Virus record (IMG/VR): IMGVR_UViG_3300008952_002741
Coordinates: 1-27,916 of that record
Reading direction: 5' to 3' (one strand)
DNA: 27,916 nucleotides
Source: a virus
Shown: positions 7,588-15,545 of the stretch, piece after piece
Numbering within the stretch: position 1 is the stretch's first letter
Layout: each line of letters starts with the position of its first letter
The notes under the pieces: model-generated
The model's input: the letters and a program-made list of their open reading frames with translations, nothing else
Database searches by the model: none
What the model was told of the DNA's origin: nothing
Made by a program: the position numbers and the translations under genes

Positions 7588-8724
7588 ATGGCTAGTTCAA
7601 TTTCAAGTGGTCAAATTAATGAGGCGGAATTCGTAACTTTTTTTAATAAAAAGCTTTCGGGTTCCTCTACGTATACATCTGGATTTTATACTCACGAAAA
7701 TACATCCGGGTTCGTTCCTCTAGGAGGAGGGCCACAAAGCATGACTGGGTATAGTGGGGAAATCATGTCCAGAACATCTGGGATTGTTTCTAACGTTTCT
7801 GGTGCTTTAGATAACAGTGGAGACTTCCTGTTTAATAAAGCGGTAGATGTGTCAGGTTTTGCGACTGGACTTAATTTTGAAACAAGTGGTTTTCTTCAGG
7901 CTGAAATAGAAACTGTATCTGGAGATTTCTCAACCACTAGCGGAGAATTTCTTAAGTCTGGAAGTTTTTTTCATACAGGTTCTGGAGACTTTTCCATTAA
8001 TTCTCCATCTGGAGCTTTAGCTTTTTCCTCTGGTCATGATAATACCCAAGGGCTTTTTGTTGCTACTGGAGACTCAGCGAACAAAGTTGGTTGGATGAAG
8101 CTTGCTGGATATCCCGAAATGACGGGCTACGTTTCGGTCAGTAGCGGAGATCTCAAAAGTAGCCTAGAAACAACGGGAACAAATCTTACTACATCAATTA
8201 ACAATGTTTTATCGGACGCTTCTACTAATTTCATAGCTAAGAAGAATTTTACATTAGGACTTAAAACTAATCTAGCCGAGTTGGGTGATAATGGAGTCAC
8301 AATGAGAGTTAACTCCAATAAGTCCGTTAGCTTTGATGATGCTAGCGGTGCTTTAGTTACCTTGACTCCGGGATATGGAGCTGATGCCCCCGTTTTCTCT
8401 GTTACTGATAAAGCAGGTTTACCTCTTATTGATGTTTATGACGACGACAGATTAAATTTTGGGCCATATGGTACTAATCCATTAAACGTAAGCGGAGAAA
8501 AGGTTTGTTTGGGTAATTACAGATCTTACTTTAGCGGATCAAATGTGCATTTAAGCGGAGACGTGACAATAAACGACCTATTGACTGTAAGCGGCATATC
8601 CGGAGGGTACGCTATATTTAATAATTTGCCAGTGCATCCTAACACAGGAGGTTTGCCTAATGGAGCTTTATTTATAAGTGGTAACAACACTGCCGGAAAA
8701 GGCAGAACTTTAATGGTGATTTAA
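7588..8724 (+). CDS. Ser-Gly-repeat virion protein, likely fibre or head-associated
   Basis: This 378-residue protein is dominated by Ser-Gly and Thr-Ser-Gly steps spaced roughly every 8-15 residues, with hydrophobic residues around them. The pattern suggests a repetitive beta structure. The N-terminus (S-S-I-S-S-G-Q-I-N-E-A-E-F) is similar to that of the 277-residue protein at 17238 (S-L-I-S-T-G-Q-L-D-L-E-T-L), and both soon continue with L-S-G-S and T-G-F/S-G-F. The C-terminus (N-T-G-G-L-P-N-G-A-L-F-I-S-G, then K-G-R-T-L-M-V-I) looks like a small beta cap. It lies between the terminase and portal. A role as virion fibre, neck or head-surface protein is plausible but not shown. No catalytic motif is visible. 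Confidence 0.6.
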   Translation: MASSISSGQINEAEFVTFFNKKLSGSSTYTSGFYTHENTSGFVPLGGGPQSMTGYSGEIMSRTSGIVSNVSGALDNSGDFLFNKAVDVSGFATGLNFETSGFLQAEIETVSGDFSTTSGEFLKSGSFFHTGSGDFSINSPSGALAFSSGHDNTQGLFVATGDSANKVGWMKLAGYPEMTGYVSVSSGDLKSSLETTGTNLTTSINNVLSDASTNFIAKKNFTLGLKTNLAELGDNGVTMRVNSNKSVSFDDASGALVTLTPGYGADAPVFSVTDKAGLPLIDVYDDDRLNFGPYGTNPLNVSGEKVCLGNYRSYFSGSNVHLSGDVTINDLLTVSGISGGYAIFNNLPVHPNTGGLPNGALFISGNNTAGKGRTLMVI

Positions 8725-8725
8725 A

Positions 8726-10612
8726 ATGACAAAGAAGACAAAAAAGCAAGAAGATCAGGTAAAGCCGATGATGACAAGCTTCGCGGCTTCGCCATATACA
8801 ACAGTCGATCAATCAAGTAGGACACGTAGGAATGTCGGAGGTCAAATAGAGAGGACCAATAGGTTTGAAAATATTGACAATGGTCTTGTTCCTTATAAAT
8901 ATTCTAAAGGAGTGCATAATAAAAGCTCTTTGGATGTGCGGGATGTTGTCATTCTTTGTCAAAAAGCTTATTATAATTTTTCAGTGTTTAGAAATGTCAT
9001 TGATTTGATGACAGAGTTTTCTGCTACAAAAATTTATTTTACTGGAGGCAGCAAAAAGTCAAGAGACTTCCTTGAGGCACTTTATAGAAAAATAGATTTA
9101 CAAAGTTTCTTGGATAAGTTTTTTAGAGAATATTATCGGTCAGGAAATGTTTTTGTTCATAGGTTTGATACGAAAATACAGCCGGATGACTTAAGGAAAA
9201 TTACTCAGACTTATGGGGCTAATTATTTGAAACTCAATGAAAATGAAAGCACTTTACCTGCTAGGTATATAATTTTAAATCCTGCCGATATACAAATGGG
9301 AGGAAATATATCTTTTAGTTCTGGAGTATATTATAAGGTTTTAAGCGACTATGAATTAGAGAGACTAAAGAACCCGAAGACAGAAGAAGATCAACAAGTT
9401 TATGATTCTTTAGATCCAGAAACTAAGAAAGCCTTAAAGGGAAGAAATGTCGGAGTAGTTACTATAAGACTTGATCCTGAAAAGTGCAGTCCGGTATTTT
9501 ATAAGAAGCAAGATTACGAGCCATTTGCCGTGCCTATGGGTTTCCCAGTTTTAGAAGATATTAACTGGAAATCTGAAATGAAGAAGATGGATATGGCTAT
9601 AACCCGGACAACTAATCAAGCTATCCTACTTATTACAATGGGGTCCGAATTGAAAGACGGAAGCCTTAACATTAATCAAAGAAGCATTGAAACAATGCAA
9701 AAACTTTTTGAGAATCAATCTGTTGGAAAGGTTCTGGTATCAGATTATACAACTGAAGCGAAATTTGTTATTCCTGACATTGCTGGTATTCTTGACCCTA
9801 AAAAATACAATGTTGTTAATACTGATATTCAAATGGGGTTAAATAATATTTTAGTTGGGGAGGATAAATTTGCTAACACGAGTATTAAGATTCAAGTATT
9901 TATCGAAAGACTTAAACAAGGTAGAGATGCATTTATTAATCAGTTTTTGGCTCCTGAAATTAAAAGGGTTTGCAAGTCTTTAGGGTTTAAAAATTATCCT
10001 CAGGCTCATTTTCAAGAAATTGAATTAAAAGATAAGACTACTTGGAATAGAGTTGTTGCTCAACTTCTACAATATGGAGTTCTAACTGCAGAAGAAGGAT
10101 TGGAAGCTATCGATACAGGAAGACTGCCTGAGCCACAAGAATCCATAGAGTCCCAAAAGAGATTCAAAGAACTAAAAGAAGAGGGCTATTATAATCCGCT
10201 CGTGGGCGGGGGCCAGCAACAAGAAGGAAGGCCCGAAGGAAGTAAGTCCCCACAGACAACCAAAAAAGTCAGTCCTGTTGGAGAGAATACGAGTGGCTCT
10301 CAAAAGTTTAGTGTTGAAAAAATTAAAGAGAATTTATCTCTAGCCGAAAAGCTCGAGGGTCAGGTTCAAGACCAACTTAAACTCAAATACGAAAATAAAA
10401 GAGTCACTAACAAAATTAGAAATCTTTCAGAGGAAGTGTGTAAGATTATTATGGCTAATGAATCATCAGAAAAATGGTTAGAGAAAAGTCAAGCGTATGT
10501 AGATAACCCATTAGACACTAACTCTGAAAAAGTTAAAGAAGTACAAAATATAGCTTGCGAACATCAAATAGATGATTATTTAGCTAGCTTACTATACGAG
10601 AGTAAAATTTAA
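8726..10612 (+). CDS. portal protein
   Basis: This 628-residue protein begins one base after the previous stop. Residues about 70-145 have the portal-type pattern: a helix beginning V-V-I-L-C-Q-K-A-Y-Y-N, then V-F-R-N-V-I-D-L-M, then a helix ending F-F-R-E-Y-Y-R-S-G-N-V-F-V. A stem and clip-like region follows, with L-D-P-E-K-C-S-P and later I-N-Q-R-S-I-E-T-M. The last 150 residues are polar and low in complexity, with Gln/Gly and Lys/Glu runs, as in many portals. Size, position after the terminase and before the protease and capsid genes, and the helical pattern support the call. The portal forms the dodecameric DNA channel at one capsid vertex. Confidence 0.8.
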   Translation: MTKKTKKQEDQVKPMMTSFAASPYTTVDQSSRTRRNVGGQIERTNRFENIDNGLVPYKYSKGVHNKSSLDVRDVVILCQKAYYNFSVFRNVIDLMTEFSATKIYFTGGSKKSRDFLEALYRKIDLQSFLDKFFREYYRSGNVFVHRFDTKIQPDDLRKITQTYGANYLKLNENESTLPARYIILNPADIQMGGNISFSSGVYYKVLSDYELERLKNPKTEEDQQVYDSLDPETKKALKGRNVGVVTIRLDPEKCSPVFYKKQDYEPFAVPMGFPVLEDINWKSEMKKMDMAITRTTNQAILLITMGSELKDGSLNINQRSIETMQKLFENQSVGKVLVSDYTTEAKFVIPDIAGILDPKKYNVVNTDIQMGLNNILVGEDKFANTSIKIQVFIERLKQGRDAFINQFLAPEIKRVCKSLGFKNYPQAHFQEIELKDKTTWNRVVAQLLQYGVLTAEEGLEAIDTGRLPEPQESIESQKRFKELKEEGYYNPLVGGGQQQEGRPEGSKSPQTTKKVSPVGENTSGSQKFSVEKIKENLSLAEKLEGQVQDQLKLKYENKRVTNKIRNLSEEVCKIIMANESSEKWLEKSQAYVDNPLDTNSEKVKEVQNIACEHQIDDYLASLLYESKI

Positions 10613-10616
10613 TAAA

Positions 10617-11795
10617 ATGAGCGAAAATCAAGAAAATATCCAAGATGTAAATCAGTATTTTGGCGCAGCCGAAATTGATGTTATGGTACCTGATATCCCC
10701 TTGCCTCCTGAGCCAGAGGAAAAAAAAGAAGTTAAAGATGAAGTAGACGGAGCGTTTAAATTCGGCTTCATAGGGGCTGGTCAGGGTGGATCTAGAATTG
10801 CAGAGAGTTTTCATAAGTTAGGCTATAGAAAAATTGGCGTCGTTAATACAGCTCAACAAGATCTAAATTCTATTAACGTAGAGAATAAGCTTTGTATTGG
10901 TGCCGGAGGAGCAGGAAAGGATAGGTCTGTTGCAGCAAAGTGTTTCGAGGAAAGACGAGATGATGTACTTGATTTCATGCGTCGTTCTTTTGGCGAGGAT
11001 GTAGATAGAATTTTTGTATGTGCAGGAGCCGGAGGAGGCTCAGGAGCAGGTATCCTCGTTCCTCTTGTTAAGACTGCCAAAGAGCTACAAGAAACAATTA
11101 AGTCTGGATCAAAGAAGGTGGGAGTCATACTAGCTTTACCGAAGTATTCAGAGGGAAGAAAAGTTAACGCTAATGCCTACGAGACTTTAAAAGAAGCTTG
11201 CACTTTAGTTGATCAAGGAATTGTTTCGCCTTTGGTTATCATAGATAATGAAAAGACCAGTAAGCTCTATTCAAACGTTTCTGTCTCTAATTTCTGGCAG
11301 ACAGCTAATATGAGCACAGCGGGAGTATTTCACTTGTTTAATATGACAGCGTCTAAAGATAGTTCTTACTCATCTTTTGACTCTAGTGACTATAAGAGTG
11401 TTTTAGATTCTGGTATCACTATCTTCGGTGCAACCCCAGTACCACAGTGGGATGACCCAGTAAATATTTCTAGAGCTGTAAGAAGTATTGCCCAGAGTGG
11501 TAGCATGTCTGGAGGAATTGACGTGTCTACAGCAAATGCTGCTGGAGCTATACTTATTGGGGGGAAGGAAGTCTTAGACAACATTCCTCAGTCTAACCTT
11601 GATGAGGCTTTTGATCAATTAAGTAGAATTTTGAGGTCTGGGAGTGTAGTACATAGAGGTATATACAGTGGAGATAAAAATAACTTAACTGTATTTACTA
11701 TAATTGGAGGAATAGCTACTCCTCAGGAAAAATTGAATGAGCTTATGAAACTTGGAGACCTAACTGGTCAAATAGATCCATTAACTAAAGCTTAA
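10617..11795 (+). CDS. tubulin/FtsZ-like GTPase
   Basis: This 392-residue protein has the tubulin-superfamily GTP-binding features. There is a Gly-rich first loop, G-F-I-G-A-G-Q-G-G-S-R (residues 50-60), a second loop G-A-G-G-A-G-K-D-R (95-103), and the signature A-G-A-G-G-G-S-G-A-G (136-145), corresponding to GGGTGTG. The polymer-contact T7 loop is recognisable as S-F-D-S-S-D-Y-K-S-V-L (253-263), aligning with FtsZ N-x-D-x-x-D; both aspartates are kept and Asn is Ser. It could therefore polymerise and hydrolyse GTP. An acidic, proline-rich stretch of about 45 residues precedes the domain. The gene sits directly between portal and virion genes. Phage tubulins (PhuZ) position capsids in jumbo phages; a similar role here is inference. 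Confidence 0.88.
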   Translation: MSENQENIQDVNQYFGAAEIDVMVPDIPLPPEPEEKKEVKDEVDGAFKFGFIGAGQGGSRIAESFHKLGYRKIGVVNTAQQDLNSINVENKLCIGAGGAGKDRSVAAKCFEERRDDVLDFMRRSFGEDVDRIFVCAGAGGGSGAGILVPLVKTAKELQETIKSGSKKVGVILALPKYSEGRKVNANAYETLKEACTLVDQGIVSPLVIIDNEKTSKLYSNVSVSNFWQTANMSTAGVFHLFNMTASKDSSYSSFDSSDYKSVLDSGITIFGATPVPQWDDPVNISRAVRSIAQSGSMSGGIDVSTANAAGAILIGGKEVLDNIPQSNLDEAFDQLSRILRSGSVVHRGIYSGDKNNLTVFTIIGGIATPQEKLNELMKLGDLTGQIDPLTKA

Positions 11796-11806
11796 CTAAA
11801 AAAATA

Positions 11807-11851
11807 TTTCCAAAATGGAAAAAAACAATGTAATTGAATGTATAATAGGAG
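11807..11851 (+). promoter_or_regulatory. promoter-like and ribosome-binding region before the 205-residue virion protein
   Basis: The gap holds the inverted repeat TTTCCA-AAA-TGGAAA (11807-11821), then a perfect -10-like TATAAT at 11841-11846 preceded directly by TG, then AGGAG at 11847-11851 ten bases before the ATG. If TATAAT is a -10, transcription would start near or after the AGGAG, so the two cannot both serve the same transcript fully. The ribosome-binding site is the safer call. Confidence 0.45.
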
Positions 11852-11861
11852 AAATTAAAAA

Positions 11862-12479
11862 ATGGCAAACGAGACTTCAGCATGGAATGCTTTTATGATA
11901 GCCAAGAACCCCGGAGGCGGGGATGTTGGCAGTAAACTTAGTTACCTTACCAGTGGCGCAGGCGTGGGTAAAATTAAATTCATGGGCGCTGGCGAAGCGA
12001 TTAAGTCAGCCCAGAATGTTGCTAAAGCAACCGATGTAACAGGGATTGTTTTCCCTTTACAAGGCGAGGTTTTAGAATCAGTTGGATCCACAGAGTACTC
12101 TCATAGTCCTATGAATATCATTGGAGACCCAACTATCTCTGATTATTCTTTGACTTCTGGCGATTTCTTTGATAACGCTGGTAACGAAGTTGATGGTGGA
12201 GCTCAGAAATTTGTTAACGCCGTGCTTGATGGAGCTTACAGGGCTTATACTTCGGGTGTAGATTTTGGTAGCGGTATTAACAGTATGACAGTTACAAGAG
12301 GCGACCTTTCTCTCTCGAATACAGCCGTCACAAATGGAACTGGAATTGTAAATACTTATACGAGATCTTATACAGTAAACTTTAAGTACTATCAATCCGG
12401 TGTCATTCAGGCTGGCGACGATGATACTGCCGCAAGACCTGATATTGCTGGTGATATGTCAGACGGTGTTCCGTTCTGA
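11862..12479 (+). CDS. probable abundant virion structural protein
   Basis: This 205-residue protein is rich in Gly, Ser, Thr, Ala and Asp, with no cysteine and no catalytic motif. The middle (D-P-T-I-S-D-Y-S-L-T-S-G-D-F-F-D) and the C-terminal part (Y-T-R-S-Y-T-V-N-F-K-Y-Y) look like beta strands. It has a clear AGGAG ribosome-binding site and is followed by a strong intrinsic terminator, so it ends a transcription unit. That suggests high, separately controlled expression of a structural component such as a tail-tube, decoration or cement protein. It lies between the tubulin-like gene and the protease/capsid group. The specific role cannot be decided from sequence. Confidence 0.6.
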   Translation: MANETSAWNAFMIAKNPGGGDVGSKLSYLTSGAGVGKIKFMGAGEAIKSAQNVAKATDVTGIVFPLQGEVLESVGSTEYSHSPMNIIGDPTISDYSLTSGDFFDNAGNEVDGGAQKFVNAVLDGAYRAYTSGVDFGSGINSMTVTRGDLSLSNTAVTNGTGIVNTYTRSYTVNFKYYQSGVIQAGDDDTAARPDIAGDMSDGVPF

Positions 12480-12503
12480 TCCCTAGTCGTAGTTTCCCTA
12501 TTT

Positions 12504-12534
12504 AAACCCCTCATTTATTTGAGGGGTTTTTTTT
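12504..12534 (+). terminator. intrinsic terminator after the 205-residue virion protein
   Basis: A perfect nine-base stem, AAACCCCTC (12504-12512) with GAGGGGTTT (12521-12529), closes an eight-base loop and runs into a T tract to 12534. Confidence 0.92.
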
Positions 12535-12561
12535 ATTTTTTTTATAAGTTTTTTAAAAATA

Positions 12562-12571
12562 AGTGTATAAA
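12562..12571 (+). promoter_or_regulatory. TGTA-type promoter-like element after the terminator
   Basis: AGTGTATAAA lies 27 bases downstream of the terminator and 25 bases before the ATG at 12587. TATAAA is directly preceded by TG. The placement right after a terminator supports a restart of transcription. No -35 box is obvious. Confidence 0.4.
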
Positions 12572-12586
12572 CTTTTAGGTAACTTA

Positions 12587-13039
12587 ATGGAATCTCTTAG
12601 CAAAATGATGTCGCTTGATGTAGAATACTCTTTCGGTAAAAAACTTAGTCCAATTTCTGGGGAAAGAGACGCGGCTTTAGAGTTCTCCAGTAAGGTGATG
12701 CAATTACTAACTATTAAAGCGGAACAACACAATTACGATTATGAAAGTCAAGTTACCTCTGAAAAATTAAAACAAGTTTTTGTTGACAATTTTTCTCAAT
12801 CTTTACAAACAACTCAAGCCTTAGCTCACGTAAACGTTTTCCTTAATACTTGCTCTGCTGGCTCGATGGACAACGGGGATTACTTCGAGCCTTCTATGGA
12901 AGAAATAAAAGAAGCAGAAAGAGAAGTAAAAAGATGTGGTTTAGGTAATTATGATTTCAGGGATGTAGATGATTTATATTTCCAAAGCGACGAACAAGCC
13001 AGATCAGAGGCGAAAAATTGGATAAATAGTGTAATTTAA
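12587..13039 (+). CDS. unknown protein in the virion gene block
   Basis: The start is set at the ATG at 12587 (MESLSKMMSLDVEYSFGKK), giving 150 residues. An in-frame GTG at 12563 lies inside the promoter-like element and is rejected. An AGG lies about eight bases before the ATG. The protein is largely helical and acidic, with V-T-S-E-K-L-K-Q-V-F-V-D-N-F in the middle and an E/K/R-rich helix near residue 110. No known family is recognised. Its place between a terminator and a small beta-rich protein, in the same unit as the prohead protease, suggests a virion assembly or accessory role. Confidence 0.6.
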   Translation: MESLSKMMSLDVEYSFGKKLSPISGERDAALEFSSKVMQLLTIKAEQHNYDYESQVTSEKLKQVFVDNFSQSLQTTQALAHVNVFLNTCSAGSMDNGDYFEPSMEEIKEAEREVKRCGLGNYDFRDVDDLYFQSDEQARSEAKNWINSVI

Positions 13040-13058
13040 TAATAAGGATAATTTAAAA

Positions 13059-13352
13059 ATGGCCAGATCAACTAATTCACAACAAACCCAAGGAGTGCCT
13101 TCTGTATCAAGAACGGCCAATAAAACAGGGGCCGGTGCTGTAGTCGCAGCAAGCAGCGGGGATACTATTGTAATAACAGACATACTGGCTTCAGCGGCTA
13201 CTACACTTAGCACTTCAGCAGCAGGTGCAGATACTATCATAGCTTATGCTCCGGCTGGATCAACAAATTTAAACCAAGGCATTCCGGTGCCGACTAGTTC
13301 CGGTGTCTATAGTAGCGCTGGCAACGTAACAATGAACTATTATATAATCTGA
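13059..13352 (+). CDS. small Ala/Thr/Ser-rich probable virion surface protein
   Basis: This 97-residue protein has an AAGGA ribosome-binding site 11 bases upstream. The first 25 residues are polar and flexible; the rest alternates short hydrophobic and Ser/Thr/Gly segments (D-T-I-V-I-T-D-I-L, T-I-I-A-Y-A-P-A-G, then N-V-T-M-N-Y-Y-I-I), as in a small beta sandwich. It resembles head-decoration or fibre-tip proteins in size and composition, but no family is recognised. The stop overlaps the protease start (TGATG), so the two are translated in a coupled way. A virion role is inferred from context. Confidence 0.55.
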   Translation: MARSTNSQQTQGVPSVSRTANKTGAGAVVAASSGDTIVITDILASAATTLSTSAAGADTIIAYAPAGSTNLNQGIPVPTSSGVYSSAGNVTMNYYII

Positions 13353-14845
13353 TGAAATATACTACAATCTTCAGCTCAAACGTAAGGCCAGTTGTATCAG
13401 AAGAAAAAGATAAGTATTTAGCCTTGGCTTCCGCTATCGAGGTCGCTCAATTTATTCCAGAAGTAGACGAAAAGCAGGTTGACTTGCTTCCAATAGCTTT
13501 TAATGCGTTTGTAGCTAACAGAGTTAATAGAAATGGAGATGTAGTTGATACAGATACAGCTTTAGCCTTTTATAAAGATTTTAAAAATAAACCAATTAAT
13601 ATTGAACATAATAGAGATAAAGTAATTGGTACTATTTTGACAGCAGGTTTTTCAGAATTTGGAACAGATAGACCATTAACAGAAGAAGAGGTAAAAGAAA
13701 CAAAAGAGCCTTTTAATATTACTTTAGGTGGAGTTATCTGGAAGGTAGTAAACCAAAGAATAGCAGACTTAATCGAGGAGTCAGCTGACCCAAGTAGCGA
13801 GGATTACATGAATATTAGCGCAAGTTGGGAATTAGGTTTTAAAGATTATAATTTAGTGCTTTTAGAAGGAAACGATAAGAACATAGAGAATGGATTAGTC
13901 GTTGAAGACGAAGAAGAAATTCTTTCCATGGAAAAAGATCTAAAAGCTTTAGGGGGAGAAGGCAAAACCAAAGATGGAATGTCTGTCTACAGGAAGGTAG
14001 TTGGCGAAGTAGTGCCTCTAGGTATAGGTCTCACAGAGACCCCTGCTGCAGATGTAAAAGGCATTTCTACAAAAGATAACCTAGAGCCCTCAGAAGATCC
14101 TACTGAAGAAGAGGACGAAGATACTTTTGCTGAAGTTGAAAATACTTCACAAAAACAAGAAAAAAATGTAATAATCCAAAACGAGGAGAAAACTATTATG
14201 AAAATAGAAAGTATTAAAGACATCACGAACGAGTCTTTGAAGGAGCTTTCTGCCTCGGCTGTTTCTGATTTTATTCAATCGGAACTCAAGGAAGCTTCCG
14301 AGAGATTTTCAGCCGAAAAACAAAAGGTGGAAACTAATCTCAAAGAAGCTCAAGAGAAGATCGAGTCTATTACAGTAGACTATGATAAAGTCAAAGCAGA
14401 ACTGGAGACTGTTGCAGAAAAGCTTGGCGCTCTGGAATCCGAAAAAGCAACAAAAGAAGCTGAAGAGCTATTCAATCAAAGAATGGCATCTTTAGACGAG
14501 AAGTTTGCTTTGGAAGATAACGATCGCCAAGTTCTTGCGGAACAGATCAAAGATCTTGATACAGAAGGATGGGAATCTTTCTCTACTAAGATTGACGTTT
14601 TGCTTCGAGACAAGTCAAGAGAAGTCTTGGCTAAGAAGGAAGAAGAAGCTAAAGTAGCTGAATCTGAAGAGCAGAAAGAAGAAGTCAAAGCTTCTGATGA
14701 ATCTGAAAATGTCGTGGAAGACGCGATTGACAGAGGAAAAGAAGATACTGACGTCGTCCCTGCTTCGACTCAAGCTTCCGAGGCTAACACATACGATAAG
14801 TACAAGAATGCTTTTAGTGTGGATCAATTTGATATTAGTTATTAG
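13352..14845 (+). CDS. prohead protease with in-frame C-terminal scaffold
   Basis: The N-terminal 240 residues of this 497-residue protein resemble phage prohead serine proteases. There is A-F-V-A-N-R-V-N-R-N-G-D (residues 52-63), a likely catalytic His in N-I-E-H-N (H86), a likely catalytic Ser in N-I-S-A-S-W-E-L-G-F (S156 or S158), and G-I-G-L-T-E-T-P-A-A-D (224-234), a typical closing block. A Glu/Asp-rich linker follows at about 245-275. From about residue 283 the chain is a long charged coiled coil of Glu, Lys and Ala, as in scaffolds, which the protease would later degrade. An internal ribosome-binding site and ATG at 14198 probably give the scaffold alone. The fusion sits just before the decoration and capsid genes, as expected. 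Confidence 0.83.
   Translation: MKYTTIFSSNVRPVVSEEKDKYLALASAIEVAQFIPEVDEKQVDLLPIAFNAFVANRVNRNGDVVDTDTALAFYKDFKNKPINIEHNRDKVIGTILTAGFSEFGTDRPLTEEEVKETKEPFNITLGGVIWKVVNQRIADLIEESADPSSEDYMNISASWELGFKDYNLVLLEGNDKNIENGLVVEDEEEILSMEKDLKALGGEGKTKDGMSVYRKVVGEVVPLGIGLTETPAADVKGISTKDNLEPSEDPTEEEDEDTFAEVENTSQKQEKNVIIQNEEKTIMKIESIKDITNESLKELSASAVSDFIQSELKEASERFSAEKQKVETNLKEAQEKIESITVDYDKVKAELETVAEKLGALESEKATKEAEELFNQRMASLDEKFALEDNDRQVLAEQIKDLDTEGWESFSTKIDVLLRDKSREVLAKKEEEAKVAESEEQKEEVKASDESENVVEDAIDRGKEDTDVVPASTQASEANTYDKYKNAFSVDQFDISY
14183..14188 (+). promoter_or_regulatory. internal ribosome-binding site within the protease gene
   Basis: GAGGAG lies nine bases before an in-frame ATG at 14198, at the boundary between the acidic linker and the coiled coil. 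It is as strong as the sites that serve the capsid genes. Confidence 0.65.
14198..14845 (+). CDS. scaffold protein from an internal in-frame start
   Basis: This nested frame gives 215 residues beginning MKIESIKDITNESLKELSAS. It is identical to the C-terminal part of the protease fusion. Nearly all of it is predicted coiled coil rich in Glu, Lys, Ala and Ser, with a polar tail ending F-S-V-D-Q-F-D-I-S-Y. The arrangement matches lambda C/Nu3, where a protease and its scaffold share a reading frame and the scaffold is made in excess from an internal start. Evidence here is the GAGGAG site, the domain boundary at the start codon and the family precedent. Actual use of the start is not shown. Confidence 0.62.
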   Translation: MKIESIKDITNESLKELSASAVSDFIQSELKEASERFSAEKQKVETNLKEAQEKIESITVDYDKVKAELETVAEKLGALESEKATKEAEELFNQRMASLDEKFALEDNDRQVLAEQIKDLDTEGWESFSTKIDVLLRDKSREVLAKKEEEAKVAESEEQKEEVKASDESENVVEDAIDRGKEDTDVVPASTQASEANTYDKYKNAFSVDQFDISY

Positions 14846-14878
14846 TTATTAATATAAAAAATTAGGAGATAAAATATT

Positions 14879-15520
14879 ATGGCAGCGTTTGTTAAAAACA
14901 CTCAACGGCTGAAGCCTTTTAGGCAACATGCTGAGACAGACGTCGTGAACCTTTTCAGTCTTAAAGACGATGATGGGGACGTAATGGCATCTTACTCTGA
15001 TCTTAAAGCCGATGGCGCTAAGATCAATAAGGGGCTTTTAGTTTCTGTTAAGGCTGGCTGGAAAAACACCGACGATCCTGTAAACAAGACTGGTATCGGT
15101 AACCCCGGTGCCACGTATTCAAACACGGTATCATTCCGTTACGGCGCAGCTGCAACTGTGGAGCCTTGTGCTTCGGGTACTCAACCTCTCGGTTTAACCA
15201 TTTGGGACGTCGCAGAAGTCGACGAGAATGGCGAGAAGTTGATTTACAACCCGCGCAAAGCTGCTGAGATGCAGGCTGTGGTTAGTGGTCAGGCAGTTCC
15301 TGTTTTGACCAAGGGTATAGTTCTCTATAGTGGAAATCTTACAAGTGGTGGTGCTGACTCAGTTACTGCTGGCGCTAAGATTTACGCTGATATGGCCAAC
15401 CAAGGTGAAATCAGTACCTCTGCAACAGAGAGTACTGGCGGAGCTACTCAGTTTCAAGTTGGTACTACTTTGGGGGCTGTTGATGAAGATGGTTTCATTC
15501 TGCTGAAGATTGACCTCTAA
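14879..15520 (+). CDS. head decoration-like protein
   Basis: This 213-residue protein has a strong AGGAG ribosome-binding site ten bases upstream and lies directly before the capsid gene, the usual place of decoration proteins. The C-terminal half (A-V-P-V-L-T-K-G-I-V, T-A-G-A-K-I-Y-A-D, Q-F-Q-V-G-T-T-L-G-A-V-D and final F-I-L-L-K-I-D-L) follows the 'G.kvyad..G......v.vG..l' pattern of capsid-bound beta proteins such as the DUF2190 type. The N-terminus (F-V-K-N-T-Q-R-L-K-P-F-R-Q-H) is basic and could contact capsid or scaffold. Codons look richer in C and G at third positions than in the early genes, fitting high expression. The function is inferred from position and fold pattern. Confidence 0.65.
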   Translation: MAAFVKNTQRLKPFRQHAETDVVNLFSLKDDDGDVMASYSDLKADGAKINKGLLVSVKAGWKNTDDPVNKTGIGNPGATYSNTVSFRYGAAATVEPCASGTQPLGLTIWDVAEVDENGEKLIYNPRKAAEMQAVVSGQAVPVLTKGIVLYSGNLTSGGADSVTAGAKIYADMANQGEISTSATESTGGATQFQVGTTLGAVDEDGFILLKIDL

Positions 15521-15545
15521 TTTTTAAGAAAGGAGATTTAAGAAA

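Noticed and set aside
11807-11821. Inverted repeat TTTCCA-AAA-TGGAAA as a terminator
   Set aside because: The stem is only six bases, A/T-rich, and followed on the + strand by A residues, not T.
12563-12586. GTG start for the 150-residue protein
   Set aside because: It overlaps the TGTA-type element, and the ATG at 12587 has a better-placed AGG upstream.
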